Source of the DNA: Planotetraspora mira
GTDB taxonomy: Bacteria; Actinomycetota; Actinomycetes; Streptosporangiales; Streptosporangiaceae
Direction: 5' to 3'
Assembly (NCBI RefSeq): GCF_016863275.1
Contig: NZ_BOOO01000020.1
Location: 124,001 to 188,000, forward strand
Length of the DNA: 64,000 nucleotides
Both the position numbers and the translations under genes were made by a program. The notes beneath the pieces are model-generated. The model saw only the letters and a program-made list of their open reading frames with translations, was not told the origin of the DNA and did no database searches. Shown here piece after piece: positions 24,868 through 36,296 of the stretch (position 1 is the stretch's first letter; each line of letters begins with the position of its first letter).

Positions 24868-27284
24868 GAGACGCTCCCGATGGTTACGACGTCGCCCGCC
24901 ACGGCACGCAGGTCGCGTGTCACGGACAGGCCGGCCGAGTTCGACGGCACCCACACGACGCGATCGGGCAGGTCCGCGATGCGCACCGGCAGGATCGCCC
25001 CGTCACCGATGACGATCTTTCCGCCGTCGACCGCCCCGATCTCCGCGGCCGTGGACTCGGAGATCAGCGCCTCCGCCGTTCGCGCGGTCCCGGCCAGGTA
25101 CGGCTCGCCGTCCTGGAGCCGGCCCTCGTCGAGCAGCAGGTGCCAGGTGGCCAGTACGGCCTGGCCGGTCTCGGGCTCAGCGGCCGTGCGCCCGACCGGG
25201 CCGCCGGTCACGCTCGGGGCGGCCGGGCGGGAGCCCCGCCACGAGCCGAGCGCGGCGAGCTCGCGCCGGGCGGCCTCGGCGTCCGGCAGGCCCAGGTGGA
25301 CGTCCATCTGGTCGGCGATCGAGACGATGGCCCGCAGGTCGCTCATGACGCCGGTGACGGGCGTGGCCACACCGAACGAGCGGCCCCTGCCCTCCCAGTC
25401 GACGAACGTCCCGGCCTTCTCGGCCACGGCGGCGACCGGCAGGACCACGTCGGCCCTGTCGGTGACGGCGCTGGCCCGGATCTCCAGGCTGACGATGAAC
25501 GGCGTGTTCTCCAGCGCGGCCAGCGCCTTGGCGGGATCGGGCAGGTCGTACGGGTCGACGCCCGCGACCACCAGTGCGTCGATCTCGTTGTTCAGCGCAG
25601 CCTCGACGATCCCGGCGGTGTCCCTGCCGGGGGTGCCTGGCAGGGCCGCGACGTCCCACGCCCTGGCGACCTCGCCGCGGGCGGTCTCGTCGTCGACCGG
25701 GCGGCCGATCGGCAGCAGGCCCGGCAGCGCGCCCGCCTCGAGGGCGCCGCGCTCGCCCGCCCGCCTCGGCACCCACGCGATCCTCGCGCCGGTCGCCTGC
25801 GACAGCCGTACGAGAGCGGAGAAGGCGCCTCGGGAGGTGGCCAGCCGCTCACCGGCGAGGATGATCGAACCGGCGGGCAGCAGCTCACCTTCGGAGGAGA
25901 CCAGGTCGCCGAGCGCCTCGGCCTCGGCGCCGGGAGCCGTGCGGATGAGCGTCCCCTTCATCTTGGCCAGCCCCGGCGACGCGAACGGCGCGAGCGCGTG
26001 GACCTTGAGGCCGCTCTTGCGCGCTGCCTTGCGCAGGCGCAGGAAGACGATGGGCGACTCCTCCTCGGGCTCGAACCCCGCGAGGAGCACGGCCGGGGCC
26101 TTCTCCAGGTCGGCGTAGGAGACCTCGATGCCCTTGCCCGCGATGGCGTGGGCCAGGAACCTCGCCTCCTCCTCGGAGTGCGGGCGAGCCCGGAAGTCGA
26201 TGTCGTTGGTGTCCAGGGCGACCCTGGCGAACTTGCTGTAGGCGTAGGCGTCCTCGACCGTCAGGCGGCCGCCCACCAGCACACCGGCCTTGCCGCGGGC
26301 CCTGGCCAGGCCGTCCGCCGCGACGCTCAGCGCCTCCGGCCAGGAGGCCGGGACCAGCTTGCCGGACTCGTCGCGGATCAGCGGCGTCCTGAGCCGGTCG
26401 GGCTGGGTGGCGTACTGGAAGGCCCAGCGACCCTTGTCGCAGTTCCACTCCTCGTTCACCTGCGGGTCGTCCCCGGCCAGGCGGCGGGTGACCTTGCCGC
26501 GCCGGTGGTCGGTGCGCTGGGCGCAACCGGAGGCGCAGTGCTCGCAGGCGCTCGGCGTCGACACCAGGTCGAACGGCCGGGACTGGAACCGGTAGGCGGC
26601 GCCGGTCAGCGCGCCGACCGGGCAGATCTGCACGGTGTTGCCGGAGAAGTAGGACTCGAACGGCTCGCCGTTGGCAACGCCCACCTGCTCCTTGGCCCCG
26701 CGGTCGAAGAAGTCGATCAGCGGGTCGCCGGCGATCTGGTCGGAGAACCGGATGCACCGTGCGCACTGGATGCAGCGCTCACGGTCGAGCAGGACCTCGG
26801 TCGACAGCGCGATCGGCTTTTCGAAGGTGCGCTTCTCCTCGACGAAGCGGCTCTCGCCCTGACCGCTCGACATCGCCTGGTTCTGCAGGGGGCACTCGCC
26901 GCCCTTGTCGCAGACCGGGCAGTCGAGCGGGTGGTTGAGCAGCAGCATCTCCATCACGCCCCGCTGCGCCTTCTCCGCGACCGGAGAGGTGAGCTGGGTC
27001 TGGATGACCATGCCCTGGGCGACCTCGATGGCACAGGACGGCTGGGGCTTGGGGAAGCCGCGGCCGTTGCCCGCGTCGGGGATGTCCACCAGGCACTGGC
27101 GGCAGTTGGCCGCCGGCTCGAGCAGCGGGTGGTCGCAGAACCGCGGGATCTGGATGCCCAGCAGTTCGGCCGCCCGGATGATCAGGGTCCCCTTCGGGAC
27201 GCTGATCTGGAAACCGTCGATGGTGAGCGTCACCAGATCGACCGGCTGCTCGACCGCCCCCGCCGAGGTTGTCTGTACTGTCAT
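24864..27284 (-). CDS. nuoG: NADH-quinone oxidoreductase subunit G
   Basis: Large Fe-S subunit, 806 residues. N-terminal [2Fe-2S] ferredoxin ([12 protein letters not shown] region), then the His/Cys cluster [44 protein letters not shown], and [10 protein letters not shown] of the molybdopterin-like domain. The C-terminal 500 residues follow the formate-dehydrogenase fold without a clear Mo-site. It overlaps nuoF by four bases. Confidence 0.96.
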   Translation of the reverse strand: MTVQTTSAGAVEQPVDLVTLTIDGFQISVPKGTLIIRAAELLGIQIPRFCDHPLLEPAANCRQCLVDIPDAGNGRGFPKPQPSCAIEVAQGMVIQTQLTSPVAEKAQRGVMEMLLLNHPLDCPVCDKGGECPLQNQAMSSGQGESRFVEEKRTFEKPIALSTEVLLDRERCIQCARCIRFSDQIAGDPLIDFFDRGAKEQVGVANGEPFESYFSGNTVQICPVGALTGAAYRFQSRPFDLVSTPSACEHCASGCAQRTDHRRGKVTRRLAGDDPQVNEEWNCDKGRWAFQYATQPDRLRTPLIRDESGKLVPASWPEALSVAADGLARARGKAGVLVGGRLTVEDAYAYSKFARVALDTNDIDFRARPHSEEEARFLAHAIAGKGIEVSYADLEKAPAVLLAGFEPEEESPIVFLRLRKAARKSGLKVHALAPFASPGLAKMKGTLIRTAPGAEAEALGDLVSSEGELLPAGSIILAGERLATSRGAFSALVRLSQATGARIAWVPRRAGERGALEAGALPGLLPIGRPVDDETARGEVARAWDVAALPGTPGRDTAGIVEAALNNEIDALVVAGVDPYDLPDPAKALAALENTPFIVSLEIRASAVTDRADVVLPVAAVAEKAGTFVDWEGRGRSFGVATPVTGVMSDLRAIVSIADQMDVHLGLPDAEAARRELAALGSWRGSRPAAPSVTGGPVGRTAAEPETGQAVLATWHLLLDEGRLQDGEPYLAGTARTAEALISESTAAEIGAVDGGKIVIGDGAILPVRIADLPDRVVWVPSNSAGLSVTRDLRAVAGDVVTIGSVS

Positions 27285-28567
27285 GCCTTACCCCACACAG
27301 TTGACGCGGCGGGATCGAACGGGCAGCCGCCGATCTCGAAGTGCTTGAGGTATTCCTCGCGGAAGTGCTTCACCGACGAGTGGATCGGGCTCGTCGCGCC
27401 GTCGCCCAGGGCGCAGAACGAGCGTCCCAGGATGTTGTCGGCGATGTCGGTGATCGTGGTCAGGTCGTCCTCGGTGCCCTGCCCCTTCTCCAGCCGCTTG
27501 AGCACCTGCTTGAGCCAGAAGGTGCCCTCACGGCACGGAGTGCACTTGCCGCACGACTCGTGCGCGTAGAACTCGGTCCAGCGCAGCACGGCCCTGACCA
27601 CGCACGTGGTGTCGTCGAAGATCTGCAACGCCCGGGTGCCGAGCATCGAGCCCTTCGCCCCGACCGACTCGAAGTCCAGGGGCACGTCGAGGTGCTCCGC
27701 CGTGAAGATCGGCGTCGAGGACCCGCCCGGCGTCCAGAACTTCAGCTCGTGGCCCTCGCGGATGCCTCCGGCGAGGTCGAGCAGTTCGCGCAGGGTGATG
27801 CCGAGCGGCGCCTCGTACTGGCCGGGCCTGGTCACGTGGCCGGACAGCGAGAAGATGCCGAAGCCCTTGGACTTCTCCGTGCCCATCCCGGCGAACCAGT
27901 CGGCGCCGTTGGTCACGATGCTCGGGACGCTGGCGATCGACTCGACGTTGTTGACCACGGTCGGGGAGGCGTACAGGCCGGCGACCGCGGGGAACGGCGG
28001 CTTGAGCCTCGGCTGGCCGCGGTATCCCTCCAGCGAGTCGAGCAGCGCCGTCTCCTCGCCGCAGATGTACGCGCCCGCGCCGCTGTGGACCACCACTTCG
28101 AGGTCGTATCCCGAGCCGAAGATGTCGCTGCCGAGATAGCCCTTCTCGTACGCCTCGCGGACCGCGGCCTGGACGCGGCGGATCACGTGGAGGACCTCGC
28201 CGCGGACGTAGATGAACGCGTAGTTGGCCCTGATGGCGTAGGCGGTGATGATGACGCCCTCGACCAGCGAGTGCGGGTTGGCCATCATCAGCGGGATGTC
28301 CTTGCAGGTCCCGGGCTCCGACTCGTCCGCGTTCACCACGAGGTAGTGCGGCTTGCCGTCGTTCTGCGGGATGAATCCCCACTTCATGCCGGTCGGGAAG
28401 CCCGCTCCACCTCGGCCGCGGAGCCCGGAGTCCTTGACCATCTGGATGATGGCGTCCGGGTCGGTGCTCAGCGCCTTCTTGGCCGCCGCGTACTCGCCGT
28501 AGCCGTCCACCGTGAAGGCGTTCGGCAGGTCCCAGTTCTTCGTCAGAACCGGCGTCAGCTGTGTCAT
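27281..28567 (-). CDS. nuoF: NADH-quinone oxidoreductase subunit F (NADH/FMN)
   Basis: 428 residues. [16 protein letters not shown] binds [20 protein letters not shown] and [18 protein letters not shown] follow, and [16 protein letters not shown] plus a later Cys (SFCALGDGA) bind cluster N3. It overlaps nuoE by four bases (ATGA). Confidence 0.97.
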   Translation of the reverse strand: MTQLTPVLTKNWDLPNAFTVDGYGEYAAAKKALSTDPDAIIQMVKDSGLRGRGGAGFPTGMKWGFIPQNDGKPHYLVVNADESEPGTCKDIPLMMANPHSLVEGVIITAYAIRANYAFIYVRGEVLHVIRRVQAAVREAYEKGYLGSDIFGSGYDLEVVVHSGAGAYICGEETALLDSLEGYRGQPRLKPPFPAVAGLYASPTVVNNVESIASVPSIVTNGADWFAGMGTEKSKGFGIFSLSGHVTRPGQYEAPLGITLRELLDLAGGIREGHELKFWTPGGSSTPIFTAEHLDVPLDFESVGAKGSMLGTRALQIFDDTTCVVRAVLRWTEFYAHESCGKCTPCREGTFWLKQVLKRLEKGQGTEDDLTTITDIADNILGRSFCALGDGATSPIHSSVKHFREEYLKHFEIGGCPFDPAASTVWGKA

Positions 28568-29244
28568 CGGTCGTTCACCGAACCCTCGTCGCCGGCGGGC
28601 GCCTCCCAGCCGTTGGCCTTGGCTATCTTCAGGCCCTCCAGCGAGGGGCCCGACGCCGCCGGACCGTCACCGGCCAGACCGTCGGGGAACCCCGCGAGGA
28701 CCCGCGACGCCTCCTTGAACGAGCACAGCCGTCCCGGCCCTCGGGTGGGGACGACCTCCTTGCCCGCTCGCAGGTCGTCGACGAGTTGCTTGGCCGAGTC
28801 CGGCGTCTGGTTGTCGAAGAACTCCCAGTTGACCATCATCACGGGCGCGAAGTCGCAGGCGGCGTTGCACTCCAGCCGCTCCAGCGTGATCTTGCCGTCC
28901 TCGGTGGTCTCGTCGTGGCCGACGCCGGCGTGCTCGCTGAGCTCGGACCAGATCTGGTCCCCGCCCATGACGGCGCACAGGGCGTTGATGCAGACGCCGA
29001 CGTTGTACTCGCCGGACGGCTTGCGCTTGTACATCGTGTAGAAGGTCGCCACGCCGACGACCTCGGCCTTGGACAGGCCCAGCATCTCCGCGCAGAACTC
29101 CTGACCGTCGTCGGAGACGTAGCCGTCCTCGCTCTGGACCAGGTGCAGCAGCGGCAGCAGCGCCGACCGCGGCTTGGGGTAGCGGCCGATGATCTCCTTG
29201 GCGTCCGTCTCCAGACGCTCGCGGACCTCAGGTGCGTAAGTCAC
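28564..29244 (-). CDS. nuoE: NADH-quinone oxidoreductase subunit E
   Basis: Thioredoxin-like [2Fe-2S] subunit, 226 residues. The four cluster cysteines are in [14 protein letters not shown] and [14 protein letters not shown]-terminal tail of about 55 residues, ending [11 protein letters not shown], exceeds the E. coli length. GTG start overlaps nuoD. Confidence 0.96.
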   Translation of the reverse strand: MTYAPEVRERLETDAKEIIGRYPKPRSALLPLLHLVQSEDGYVSDDGQEFCAEMLGLSKAEVVGVATFYTMYKRKPSGEYNVGVCINALCAVMGGDQIWSELSEHAGVGHDETTEDGKITLERLECNAACDFAPVMMVNWEFFDNQTPDSAKQLVDDLRAGKEVVPTRGPGRLCSFKEASRVLAGFPDGLAGDGPAASGPSLEGLKIAKANGWEAPAGDEGSVNDR

Positions 29245-30560
29245 CGGTCCACACCTCCCATGACTGGGTCGATCGAGGCGACAGCCGAGATGACGTCGGC
29301 GATCATGCCGCCCTCGCAGGTCGCGGGCACCGCCTGCAGGTTCGTGAATGACGGGTCGCGGAAGTGCACCCGGAAGGGGCGCGTGCCGCCGTCGCTCACC
29401 ACATGCGCGCCGAGCTCGCCCCGGGGCGACTCGACCGATGCGTACACCTGCCCGGCCGGGACCCGGAAACCTTCGGTCACCAGCTTGAAGTGGTGGATCA
29501 GGGCCTCCATCGAGCTGCCCATGATGTGCGCGATGTGGTCGGGCGAGTTGCCGAAGCCGTCCGGGCCGAGCGCGAGCTGCGCGGGCCAGCCGATCTTCTT
29601 GTCCTCGATCATCACCGGGCCGTTCTTCAGCGGGCCCTGCAGCCGGTCGAGCGCCTGCTCGATGATCTTCAGGGACTCCTCCATCTCGGCCACACGGACG
29701 AGATAGCGGCCGTACACGTCGCAGCTGTTCTCCGTCGGCACGTCGAACTCGTAGGTCTCGTAGCCCGAGTACGGCTGGGACTTGCGCAGGTCCCAGGGCA
29801 GGCCCGCCGCCCGCAGCATGGGCCCGGTGATCCCGAGCGCCATGCAGCCGGTCAGGTCGAGGTAGGCCACGTCCTTGGTCCTGCGGGTGTAGACCGGGTT
29901 GGCGTCGAGGAGCTTGCGCATCTCCTTGATCCGCGACGGCATCACCTTGAGGAACTCGCCGATCTTGTCCACCGCGCCCGCGGGCAGGTCGACGCTCACG
30001 CCGCCCGGCCGTACGTAGGCCATGTTCATGCGGAGGCCGGTGATGTACTCGAACAGGTCGAGGACCATCTCACGCTCGCGGAAGCCGAAGAGCATCGGCG
30101 TGGTCGCGCCCAGCTCCAGGCCGAACGTGGCGATGGCCACGAGGTGCGAGGAGATCCGGTTGAGCTCCATCATCATGACCCGGATGGCCTGCGCCCGGTC
30201 CGGGATCCTGTCGGTGATCCCGAGGAGCTTCTCCACACCCATGCAGTACGCCGTCTCGTTGAAGATCGGCGACAGGTAGTCCATGCGAGTGACGAACGTG
30301 ACCCCCTGGGTCCACGTGCGGAACTCCATGTTCTTCTCGATGCCGGTGTGCAGGTAACCGATCACCGTACGGGCCTCGGTCACCGTCTCGCCGTCGAGCG
30401 TGAGCACGAGGCGGAGCACGCCGTGGGTCGAGGGGTGCTGCGGCCCCATGTTGATGACCAGGCGCTCCTCGGCCGAGTCCGTGACGGTCTCGACCAGCTC
30501 GTCCCAGTCCTGACCGGCGACGTCGTAGATCCGGCCTTCGGTCTCAGTGGTGCTCGTCAC
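29241..30560 (-). CDS. nuoD: NADH-quinone oxidoreductase subunit D
   Basis: 49-kDa type quinone-site subunit, 439 residues. [39 protein letters not shown] and the C-terminal DPVMGGVDR are conserved. GTG 30,560 is selected because GAGGAGAG precedes it and because it avoids a long unusual Arg-rich extension. A 55-bp gap separates it from nuoC, the only real gap inside the operon. Confidence 0.96.
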   Translation of the reverse strand: MTSTTETEGRIYDVAGQDWDELVETVTDSAEERLVINMGPQHPSTHGVLRLVLTLDGETVTEARTVIGYLHTGIEKNMEFRTWTQGVTFVTRMDYLSPIFNETAYCMGVEKLLGITDRIPDRAQAIRVMMMELNRISSHLVAIATFGLELGATTPMLFGFREREMVLDLFEYITGLRMNMAYVRPGGVSVDLPAGAVDKIGEFLKVMPSRIKEMRKLLDANPVYTRRTKDVAYLDLTGCMALGITGPMLRAAGLPWDLRKSQPYSGYETYEFDVPTENSCDVYGRYLVRVAEMEESLKIIEQALDRLQGPLKNGPVMIEDKKIGWPAQLALGPDGFGNSPDHIAHIMGSSMEALIHHFKLVTEGFRVPAGQVYASVESPRGELGAHVVSDGGTRPFRVHFRDPSFTNLQAVPATCEGGMIADVISAVASIDPVMGGVDR

Positions 30561-30615
30561 GACGCTCTCCTCGCTGCGATCGCCGGCTCCTGACAGGCGG
30601 CAGTGATGTGCTCCC

Positions 30616-31302
30616 TCACGAGTACGACCTCCTCTGGTCCGGCGCGGGGATCTCGGCGCCGCGGTATTCGACCGGAATTCCACCGAGGGGGTAGTCCTTG
30701 CGCTGGGGGTGCCCCTCCCAGTCGTCCGGCATCTCGATCCTGGTCAGCCCCGGGTGGCCGTCGAAGATGATTCCGAAGAAGTCGTACGTCTCGCGCTCGT
30801 GCCAGTCGTGCGTCGGGTAGACCGGAACGGTGGAAGGAATGTGCCGGTCGTCGTCGGGGCAGGCGGCCTCGACCCTGACCCGCCGGTTGTGCGTGATGGA
30901 GCAGAGGTGGTAGACCGCGTGCAACTCGCTGCCGGTCTCCTCCGGGTAGTGAACACCGGAGACGCCGAGGGACAGCTCGAACCGCAGCGCGGGGTCGTCG
31001 CGGAGATGCCGCAGCACCTCCACCAGGCGCTCGCGGGCCACGTGGAAGGTGACCTCGTCACGATCCACGACCACGCGCTCGATCGCGTCGCCGAAGTCGG
31101 GCTCCAGCGCGTCGGCCACCTCGTCGAAGTACGACCCGTACGGCCGGGACGAGAAGACCTTCGGGGGACGCCGGACGACCAGGCGGCCGTATCCGGAGGT
31201 GTCGCCGCTGCCGCTGGCGCCGAACATGCCCGTGCGGGCGACCGGGCGAGGCTCTTCCCCCGCCCCGCCCGCCGGCACGCCAGGGAGATTGTCGGTGCTC
31301 AC
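30616..31302 (-). CDS. nuoC: NADH-quinone oxidoreductase subunit C
   Basis: 30-kDa subunit, 228 residues. The [25 protein letters not shown] signature (cited here in part: [10 protein letters not shown]) and [10 protein letters not shown] near the end identify it. The first 65 residues are a low-complexity N-terminal extension usual in actinobacteria. GTG 31,302 overlaps nuoB. Confidence 0.95.
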   Translation of the reverse strand: MSTDNLPGVPAGGAGEEPRPVARTGMFGASGSGDTSGYGRLVVRRPPKVFSSRPYGSYFDEVADALEPDFGDAIERVVVDRDEVTFHVARERLVEVLRHLRDDPALRFELSLGVSGVHYPEETGSELHAVYHLCSITHNRRVRVEAACPDDDRHIPSTVPVYPTHDWHERETYDFFGIIFDGHPGLTRIEMPDDWEGHPQRKDYPLGGIPVEYRGAEIPAPDQRRSYS

Positions 31303-31850
31303 TTGTTCGCCCCCTGGTCGATCAGCGGCAGCGTCCGCAGCGCCTGGAGTTCGAGCTCGTCGATCTGCTTGGCCCGGTGCGCGCCGAACTTCATGTTCTG
31401 GATCTTGTCGTGCAGCTTCACGATGGCGTCCATCAGCATCTCCGGCCGCGGCGGGCAGCCGGGCAGGTAGATGTCGACGGGCACGACGTGGTCCACGCCC
31501 TGCACGATGGCGTAGTTGTTGAACATGCCGCCACTGGACGCGCAGACGCCCATCGCGATGACCCACTTGGGCTCGGCCATCTGGTCATAGATCTGGCGGA
31601 GAACGGGCGCCATCTTCTGCGACAGGCGGCCGGCCACGATCATCAGGTCGGCCTGGCGGGGCGACGCCGAGGCGCGCTCCATGCCGAACCGCGCCAGGTC
31701 GTGCGTGGGTCCACCCGTCGCCATCAACTCGATCGCGCAGCACGCGAGGCCGAAGGTCGCCGGCCAGACGGAGTTCTTCCGGGCCCAGCCCGCCACCTGT
31801 TCGACGGTGGTCAGGACGAACCCGCTCGGAAGTTTCTCTTCAAGACCCAT
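31299..31850 (-). CDS. nuoB: NADH-quinone oxidoreductase subunit B
   Basis: PSST-type subunit, 183 residues, carrying cluster N2. Tandem cysteines are in [11 protein letters not shown], further ligands in [14 protein letters not shown] and [18 protein letters not shown] 31,850 is two bases after the nuoA stop. Confidence 0.97.
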   Translation of the reverse strand: MGLEEKLPSGFVLTTVEQVAGWARKNSVWPATFGLACCAIELMATGGPTHDLARFGMERASASPRQADLMIVAGRLSQKMAPVLRQIYDQMAEPKWVIAMGVCASSGGMFNNYAIVQGVDHVVPVDIYLPGCPPRPEMLMDAIVKLHDKIQNMKFGAHRAKQIDELELQALRTLPLIDQGANK

Positions 31851-31852
31851 GG

Positions 31853-32212
31853 CTAATCCCAATCGAGGCCGCGACGGCGCCACACGTAGGCGTACGCCAC
31901 GAGGACGGTGACGATGAACAGCACCATCTCGACCAGCCCGAACACGCCGAGCCTGTCGAAGGCCACCGCCCACGGATAAAGGAAGATGATCTCGATGTCG
32001 AACACGATGAACAGCATCGCCGTGATCATGTACTTCAGGGGGAAACGCCCACCGCCGACCGGCTGAGGAGTGGGCTCGATGCCGCACTCATAGGCGTCCA
32101 GCTTGGCGCGGTTCCAGCGTTTCGGCCCGGTGAAGGGCGCGATACCCACGGAGAACACGGCGAATCCCGCCGCGAGGACCGCGAGCACCAGAATCGGCAC
32201 ATACAGCTCCAT
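31853..32212 (-). CDS. nuoA: NADH-quinone oxidoreductase subunit A
   Basis: First gene of the operon, 119 residues, three helices. [21 protein letters not shown] and [15 protein letters not shown] are the family signatures. The 145 bp upstream to the reductase stop (32,213-32,357) hold no clear Rex box. Transcription may come from there or run through from the menG/reductase side. Confidence 0.97.
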   Translation of the reverse strand: MELYVPILVLAVLAAGFAVFSVGIAPFTGPKRWNRAKLDAYECGIEPTPQPVGGGRFPLKYMITAMLFIVFDIEIIFLYPWAVAFDRLGVFGLVEMVLFIVTVLVAYAYVWRRRGLDWD

Positions 32213-32357
32213 GGCTACATGTCCTCGCTTGGTCGGTGGAATGGGACTGTCACGACGAGCCCAGGCACAGGCCCCTGGCCCGGCATGAGAACACCGGATG
32301 TGGCAGCGGTCTCACGAATCGGCACGAGATCGCCGGAGATTGCTGCTGTGACGGAGT

Positions 32358-33629
32358 TCATGCGGGCGGAGCCACCTTGGACAGGGCGTTGATGATGCGG
32401 TCGGAGGCATCGCCCCGACGATCTGTGAGATTACCGAGGAGTTTCAGCGCGAATCTCATCAGGGTCGGGTGTGGAAGCCCGTGCCGCGTGACGAACTTCA
32501 TCACCCCGGGCTTGCCGATCGCCTCAACGAAGAGCCGCCCAAGAGTGAAGTATCCGCCATAGACGTCTTTGAGGATACGCGGGTATTCCCGCAGCACACG
32601 CTCACGCTGGGCCGCAGTGGTGCGGGACAGCGCCTGGACGATCACATCGGCCGCCGTGCGACCGGTCTCCATGGCGTACGCGATGCCCTCGCCGTTGAAG
32701 GGGTTGATCGAACCGCCGGCGTCGCCGACGAGCACGAGACCGCGGGTGTAGTGGGGCTGCCGGTTGAAGGCCATCGGCAGGGCCGCGCCCCTGATCTGCC
32801 CGACCATGTTCTCTTCGGCGTAGCCCCAGTCGGCGGGCATGCCCTTCACCCAGCGCTTGAGCAGGTCGCGGTAGTCGATGTTCTTGAAGGCCGCACTGGT
32901 GTTCAGCAGGCCGAGCCCCACGTTGGACGTGCCGTCGCCGACGGGGAAGATCCAGCCGTAGCCCGGCAGCAGACGGTCGCCGTCCCAGAGTTCCAGCCAC
33001 GTCTCGAGGTAGTCGTCGTCGTGCCGGGGGCTCGTGTAGTAGGTCCGCACGGCCACGCCCATCGGGCGGTCCTCACGCTTGTGCAGGCCCATGGCCAGCG
33101 ACAGCCGCGAGGAGTTGCCGTCGGCGGCGACCACCAGCCGGGCCCCGTAGGTCACGTCCTCGCCGTCCTTGCGGGCGGTCACGCCGACGATGTGGCCGCT
33201 GCGCTCGTCGATCACCGGCCCGGTGACGTTGACCTCCTGAATGAGGGTGACGCCGTTCCTCTGCGCGTGTTCCGCCAGAATCTGGTCGAAGTCCATCCGG
33301 GTGCGGACGAGCCCGAAGTCGGGATAACTGTGCAGGTCCGGCCAGTCGAGCTCCAGGCGCATGCCGCCGCCGACGACCCGCAGGCCCTTGTTCCTGATCC
33401 AGCCGGGGGCGTCGATGTCGACGCCCATCCCGATGAGTTCCTTTACGGCCCGGGGCGTCAGCCCGTCGCCGCACACCTTCTCGCGGGGGAACCGGGTCTT
33501 CTCCAGAAGCAGGACGTCCAACCCGGCCTTGGCGAGGTAGAAGGCGGCCGTCGCCCCTGAAGGGCCGGCACCGACGACGATGACGTCGGCTTCCGCTGTT
33601 CTCCGCTGTGCGCGGACCTGCTCGCTCAC
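32358..33629 (-). CDS. Geranylgeranyl reductase family protein (MenJ-like menaquinone reductase)
   Basis: FAD-dependent reductase of 423 residues. The Rossmann motif is DVIVVGAGPSGATAAFYLAKAG, followed by KVCGDGLTPRAVKEL and VLVGDAGGSINPFNGEGIAYAMETG. In mycobacteria the homologue MenJ saturates one isoprene unit of the menaquinone tail. The place between menG and nuoA supports a quinone substrate here. GTG 33,629 is used because it precedes the Rossmann fold by the usual distance. An exact Rex-type box lies 56 bp upstream. Confidence 0.88.
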   Translation of the reverse strand: MSEQVRAQRRTAEADVIVVGAGPSGATAAFYLAKAGLDVLLLEKTRFPREKVCGDGLTPRAVKELIGMGVDIDAPGWIRNKGLRVVGGGMRLELDWPDLHSYPDFGLVRTRMDFDQILAEHAQRNGVTLIQEVNVTGPVIDERSGHIVGVTARKDGEDVTYGARLVVAADGNSSRLSLAMGLHKREDRPMGVAVRTYYTSPRHDDDYLETWLELWDGDRLLPGYGWIFPVGDGTSNVGLGLLNTSAAFKNIDYRDLLKRWVKGMPADWGYAEENMVGQIRGAALPMAFNRQPHYTRGLVLVGDAGGSINPFNGEGIAYAMETGRTAADVIVQALSRTTAAQRERVLREYPRILKDVYGGYFTLGRLFVEAIGKPGVMKFVTRHGLPHPTLMRFALKLLGNLTDRRGDASDRIINALSKVAPPA

Positions 33630-33684
33630 GGGGACCTGTCCTGTCAGAGGAAGGAAGGTCCGAGGGTTTGGGACCTTCGTGCCT

Positions 33685-33702
33685 TTGTGAACCACTTCAC
33701 AA
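33685..33702. promoter_or_regulatory. Rex operator (ROP box) upstream of the reductase/nuo cluster
   Basis: TTGTGAACCACTTCACAA is an exact match to the palindromic Rex consensus TTGTGAA-N4-TTCACAA. It lies between menG and the reductase gene. Rex releases such sites when NADH/NAD+ is high, so the menaquinone reductase and possibly nuo would be induced under reductive stress. The rex gene is in this window at 53,304-54,032. Confidence 0.85.
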
Positions 33703-33758
33703 ACTTGTCGCGCCGAAGTCTAACCCTTATCCCCCGGACAATGTCAGAGGGGGTGTGG

Positions 33759-34496
33759 CTAAGGATTGACGGCATCCGGCTTGACCGCGCGATGGAGCGC
33801 GACGATGCCGAAGGAAAGGTTGCGCCAGGCGACTTTCTCCCACCCCGCCTTCTGGATGATGGCCGCCAGCGTCGCCTGATCGGGCCACGCCCGGATCGAC
33901 TCCGCCAGGTACTCATAGGAGTCCGGGTTCGAGCTGACCGCCCGGGCCACGGGCGGCAGGAGCTTCATCAGGTACTGCGAGTACACGAGGTCGAACGACT
34001 TGATCGGCGGCCGGGAGAACTCACAGATCACCAGGCGCCCACCGGGCCTGACGACCCTGAGCATCTCGCGCAGCGCCTGCGTCGCGTCGGCCACGTTCCG
34101 CAGCCCGAAGGAGATCGTCGCGGCGTCGAACACGTCGTTCGCGAAGGGCAGGTGCAGGGCGTCGCCGGCGACGAAGCTGACCCCCCTCACCCCTCCGCCG
34201 TACATGCCGGAGCCGCCGCGCCTGGCGACGCCGGTCTTCAGCATGCCGAGCGAGAAGTCGCAGGCGATCGCCCGCGCGCCCAGCGTCGTGAAGGCGTCCG
34301 TCGACGTGCCCGTCCCCGCAGCCAGGTCGAGCACCAGCTCACCGGGCCCGGCGTCGATCGCGTCGGCGGTCGCCTTACGCCACAGGCGGTCCTGGCCCAG
34401 GGAGAGGACGTCGTTGACCAGGTCGTACCGCCGGGCCGTGCGATCGAACATCGCGGCGACCTCGTGCGGCTGCTTGTCCAGCGATGCGCGCGTCAT
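33759..34496 (-). CDS. menG: Demethylmenaquinone methyltransferase
   Basis: UbiE/MenG-family SAM methyltransferase, 245 residues, for the last step of menaquinone synthesis. [33 protein letters not shown] (SAM loop), [24 protein letters not shown] and a C-terminal [14 protein letters not shown] are family hallmarks. It is the upstream neighbour of the reductase and nuo genes on the same strand and is divergent from the propeller gene 100 bp away. Confidence 0.95.
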   Translation of the reverse strand: MTRASLDKQPHEVAAMFDRTARRYDLVNDVLSLGQDRLWRKATADAIDAGPGELVLDLAAGTGTSTDAFTTLGARAIACDFSLGMLKTGVARRGGSGMYGGGVRGVSFVAGDALHLPFANDVFDAATISFGLRNVADATQALREMLRVVRPGGRLVICEFSRPPIKSFDLVYSQYLMKLLPPVARAVSSNPDSYEYLAESIRAWPDQATLAAIIQKAGWEKVAWRNLSFGIVALHRAVKPDAVNP

Positions 34497-34597
34497 GCAC
34501 GCAAGCCTAGGCGGCGAGCCGGGAGGCCCCTCACCACCATTGCGCGATGAGCGGAACGTAGTTCATTGATTACGCTGCGTCTGCTAGAACTTTGGAA

Positions 34598-35830
34598 ATG
34601 TTCGCCAGAACCACACTGCTCGCGGCGGCGGCGCTGGTCGTCCTGTCCGCGGTCCCCGCCCAGGCCGGCATGCGACAGCCCCATGTGGTGTCGGCGAACC
34701 CCGTCGACACGACCCCGCACGTGCTCGACGGCATCGTCAACGCCTTCGCCGTCGTCGGGAACACGGTGGTCGTCGGAGGCGACTTCAGCGCCGTTCAGGA
34801 GGCCCGCGGCACGGAGGAGATCCCCCGGGCCAACATCTTCGCCTTCGACCTCGACTCCGGCCGGGTCTCGCGCGACTTCGCCCCCGATCTCGACGGGCCC
34901 GTGACCTCCCTGGCCGGCGGCCCCGACGGCAGCGTCTTCGTCGGCGGCTCGTTCAGCGACCCCCAGTCCGCACTCGTCCGGCTGCGGGTGGACGACGGCT
35001 CACCGGTGGAGACCTTCTACGCACCCGTCTACGGCGGCGCCGTCTCCAGCCTCGTACGGCAGGGCACGAACCTCTACGTCGGCGGGGCCTTCATCAAGAT
35101 CGGGTGGAGTCTCCGTACGGCCCTGGCCCGGGTAGACGTGGAGACCGGAGCCGTCGACCCCTCCTTCACCGTCACTCCGGAGGGCGGTCCCGGCGGCCCG
35201 AGGATCTACGCCATGGCGGCCACCCGCGACCGGCTCGTGGTCGACGGGTCCTTCGCGGCCCTCGACGGCCTGCGCCGGCCCCAACTCGGCGTGATCGACC
35301 TCACGACCGGAAAGGTCGCCAACTGGCACACCGAGGTCTACGCCCAAGCGTGCAAGCCGAACTTCCCCTCTTACGTCCGCGGACTGGACGTCTCACCCGA
35401 CGGGCAATATTTCGTGGTCGTCACGACCGGTGGCCCCTTCCCCGGCTCCACGAAGCTGTGCGACTCGGCCGCCCGGTTCGAGACGTACGCCAAAGGCGAT
35501 CAGGTGCGCCCGACCTGGGTGAACCTGACCGGAGGCGACTCCCTCTATGCGGTGGCGGTCAGCGGCTCGGCCGTGTACGTCGGCGGCCACCAGCGCTGGC
35601 TCGACAACCCCCGGGGCGCCGACACCGCCGGGCCCGGCTCGGTCAGCCGGGAGGGCATCGGAGCGATCAACCCGGTGACCGGCAAGGCGCAAAGTTGGAA
35701 CCCCACGCGAGAAAGGGGAATCGGGGTAAAGGCGTTCCTGACAGTAAAGAAGGGTCTTTTGGTGGGAAGCGACACGACCACCCTTGGACATGAGTACCAT
35801 GCCCGGATCGGCATGTTCCCGACGACCTAG
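34598..35830 (+). CDS. Secreted beta-propeller protein
   Basis: The 410-residue product has a signal peptide (MFARTTLLAAAALVVLSAVPAQA) and then repeated blades with patterns such as VVVGGDFSAV, VFVGGSFSD, LYVGGAFIKIG, LVVDGSFAALDG and VYVGGHQRW, each followed by a 'VDxxTG' strand. This is the delta-60-like seven-bladed propeller type found in actinomycete extracellular proteins. No catalytic motif is seen; a binding or structural role is likely. ATG 34,598 is chosen over TTG 34,592. It ends inside the stop of the convergent small membrane protein gene. Confidence 0.75.
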   Translation: MFARTTLLAAAALVVLSAVPAQAGMRQPHVVSANPVDTTPHVLDGIVNAFAVVGNTVVVGGDFSAVQEARGTEEIPRANIFAFDLDSGRVSRDFAPDLDGPVTSLAGGPDGSVFVGGSFSDPQSALVRLRVDDGSPVETFYAPVYGGAVSSLVRQGTNLYVGGAFIKIGWSLRTALARVDVETGAVDPSFTVTPEGGPGGPRIYAMAATRDRLVVDGSFAALDGLRRPQLGVIDLTTGKVANWHTEVYAQACKPNFPSYVRGLDVSPDGQYFVVVTTGGPFPGSTKLCDSAARFETYAKGDQVRPTWVNLTGGDSLYAVAVSGSAVYVGGHQRWLDNPRGADTAGPGSVSREGIGAINPVTGKAQSWNPTRERGIGVKAFLTVKKGLLVGSDTTTLGHEYHARIGMFPTT

Positions 35831-36036
35831 TTCTCCTCGGTCCCTCCGCGTTTCCTGGTGATCCGCTCACTGAGGGCATCACGCTGTTTCGACAGCAGCA
35901 CGTAGCTGATGACGCCGCTGACCAGAAAAGCCACGGCGAGCAGCAGGTACGTGCGGAGCCCGACGAGATACAGGACGGCGAGGGCGGCGGCGAACAAGCC
36001 GATGCGCGAAAGGGTGTAAACGACTACCGGATGCAC
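35827..36036 (-). CDS. DUF4229 small membrane protein
   Basis: 69 residues with two hydrophobic helices (LSRIGLFAAALAVLYLVG and YLLLAVAFLVSGVISYVLL) and a basic, charged tail SERITRKRGG. This matches the DUF4229 family of actinobacteria, whose function is unknown. The stop codons of this gene and of the convergent propeller gene overlap at 35,827-35,830, so there is no room for a terminator between them. Confidence 0.75.
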   Translation of the reverse strand: MHPVVVYTLSRIGLFAAALAVLYLVGLRTYLLLAVAFLVSGVISYVLLSKQRDALSERITRKRGGTEEN

Positions 36037-36296
36037 AGCGTCGAGGTTACGTCACCTTCCCGAGATGTAGGTCTCTCTTCGCATCGGGCGCGAGCACTGC
36101 TAGTGTTCACAACAAGGCGCTTTTGTAAAGAAACACCCATGAGCGTCCCAAAGAGGCTCTATCATATAACAATCGGGCACTGAGCCGGTAACAACCCGTG
36201 ATCTTCTACGAAAACCACGGATAAATCAGGCTTCGCTCGGCACACTGGTTACCTGTCCGCCCCGCTGCAGGACGCGGGATGCGAGGGGGAGAGATT

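Noticed and set aside
24822-27569. A 915-residue plus-strand open frame opposite nuoG
   Set aside because: Antisense shadow of nuoG, same compositional signs; similar long frames opposite nuoL, nuoM, nuoD and hemL were dropped for the same reason.
32213-32357. Rex box directly before nuoA
   Set aside because: I searched for TTGTGAA-N4-TTCACAA-like sequence and found none in this gap; the nearest box is at 33,685.
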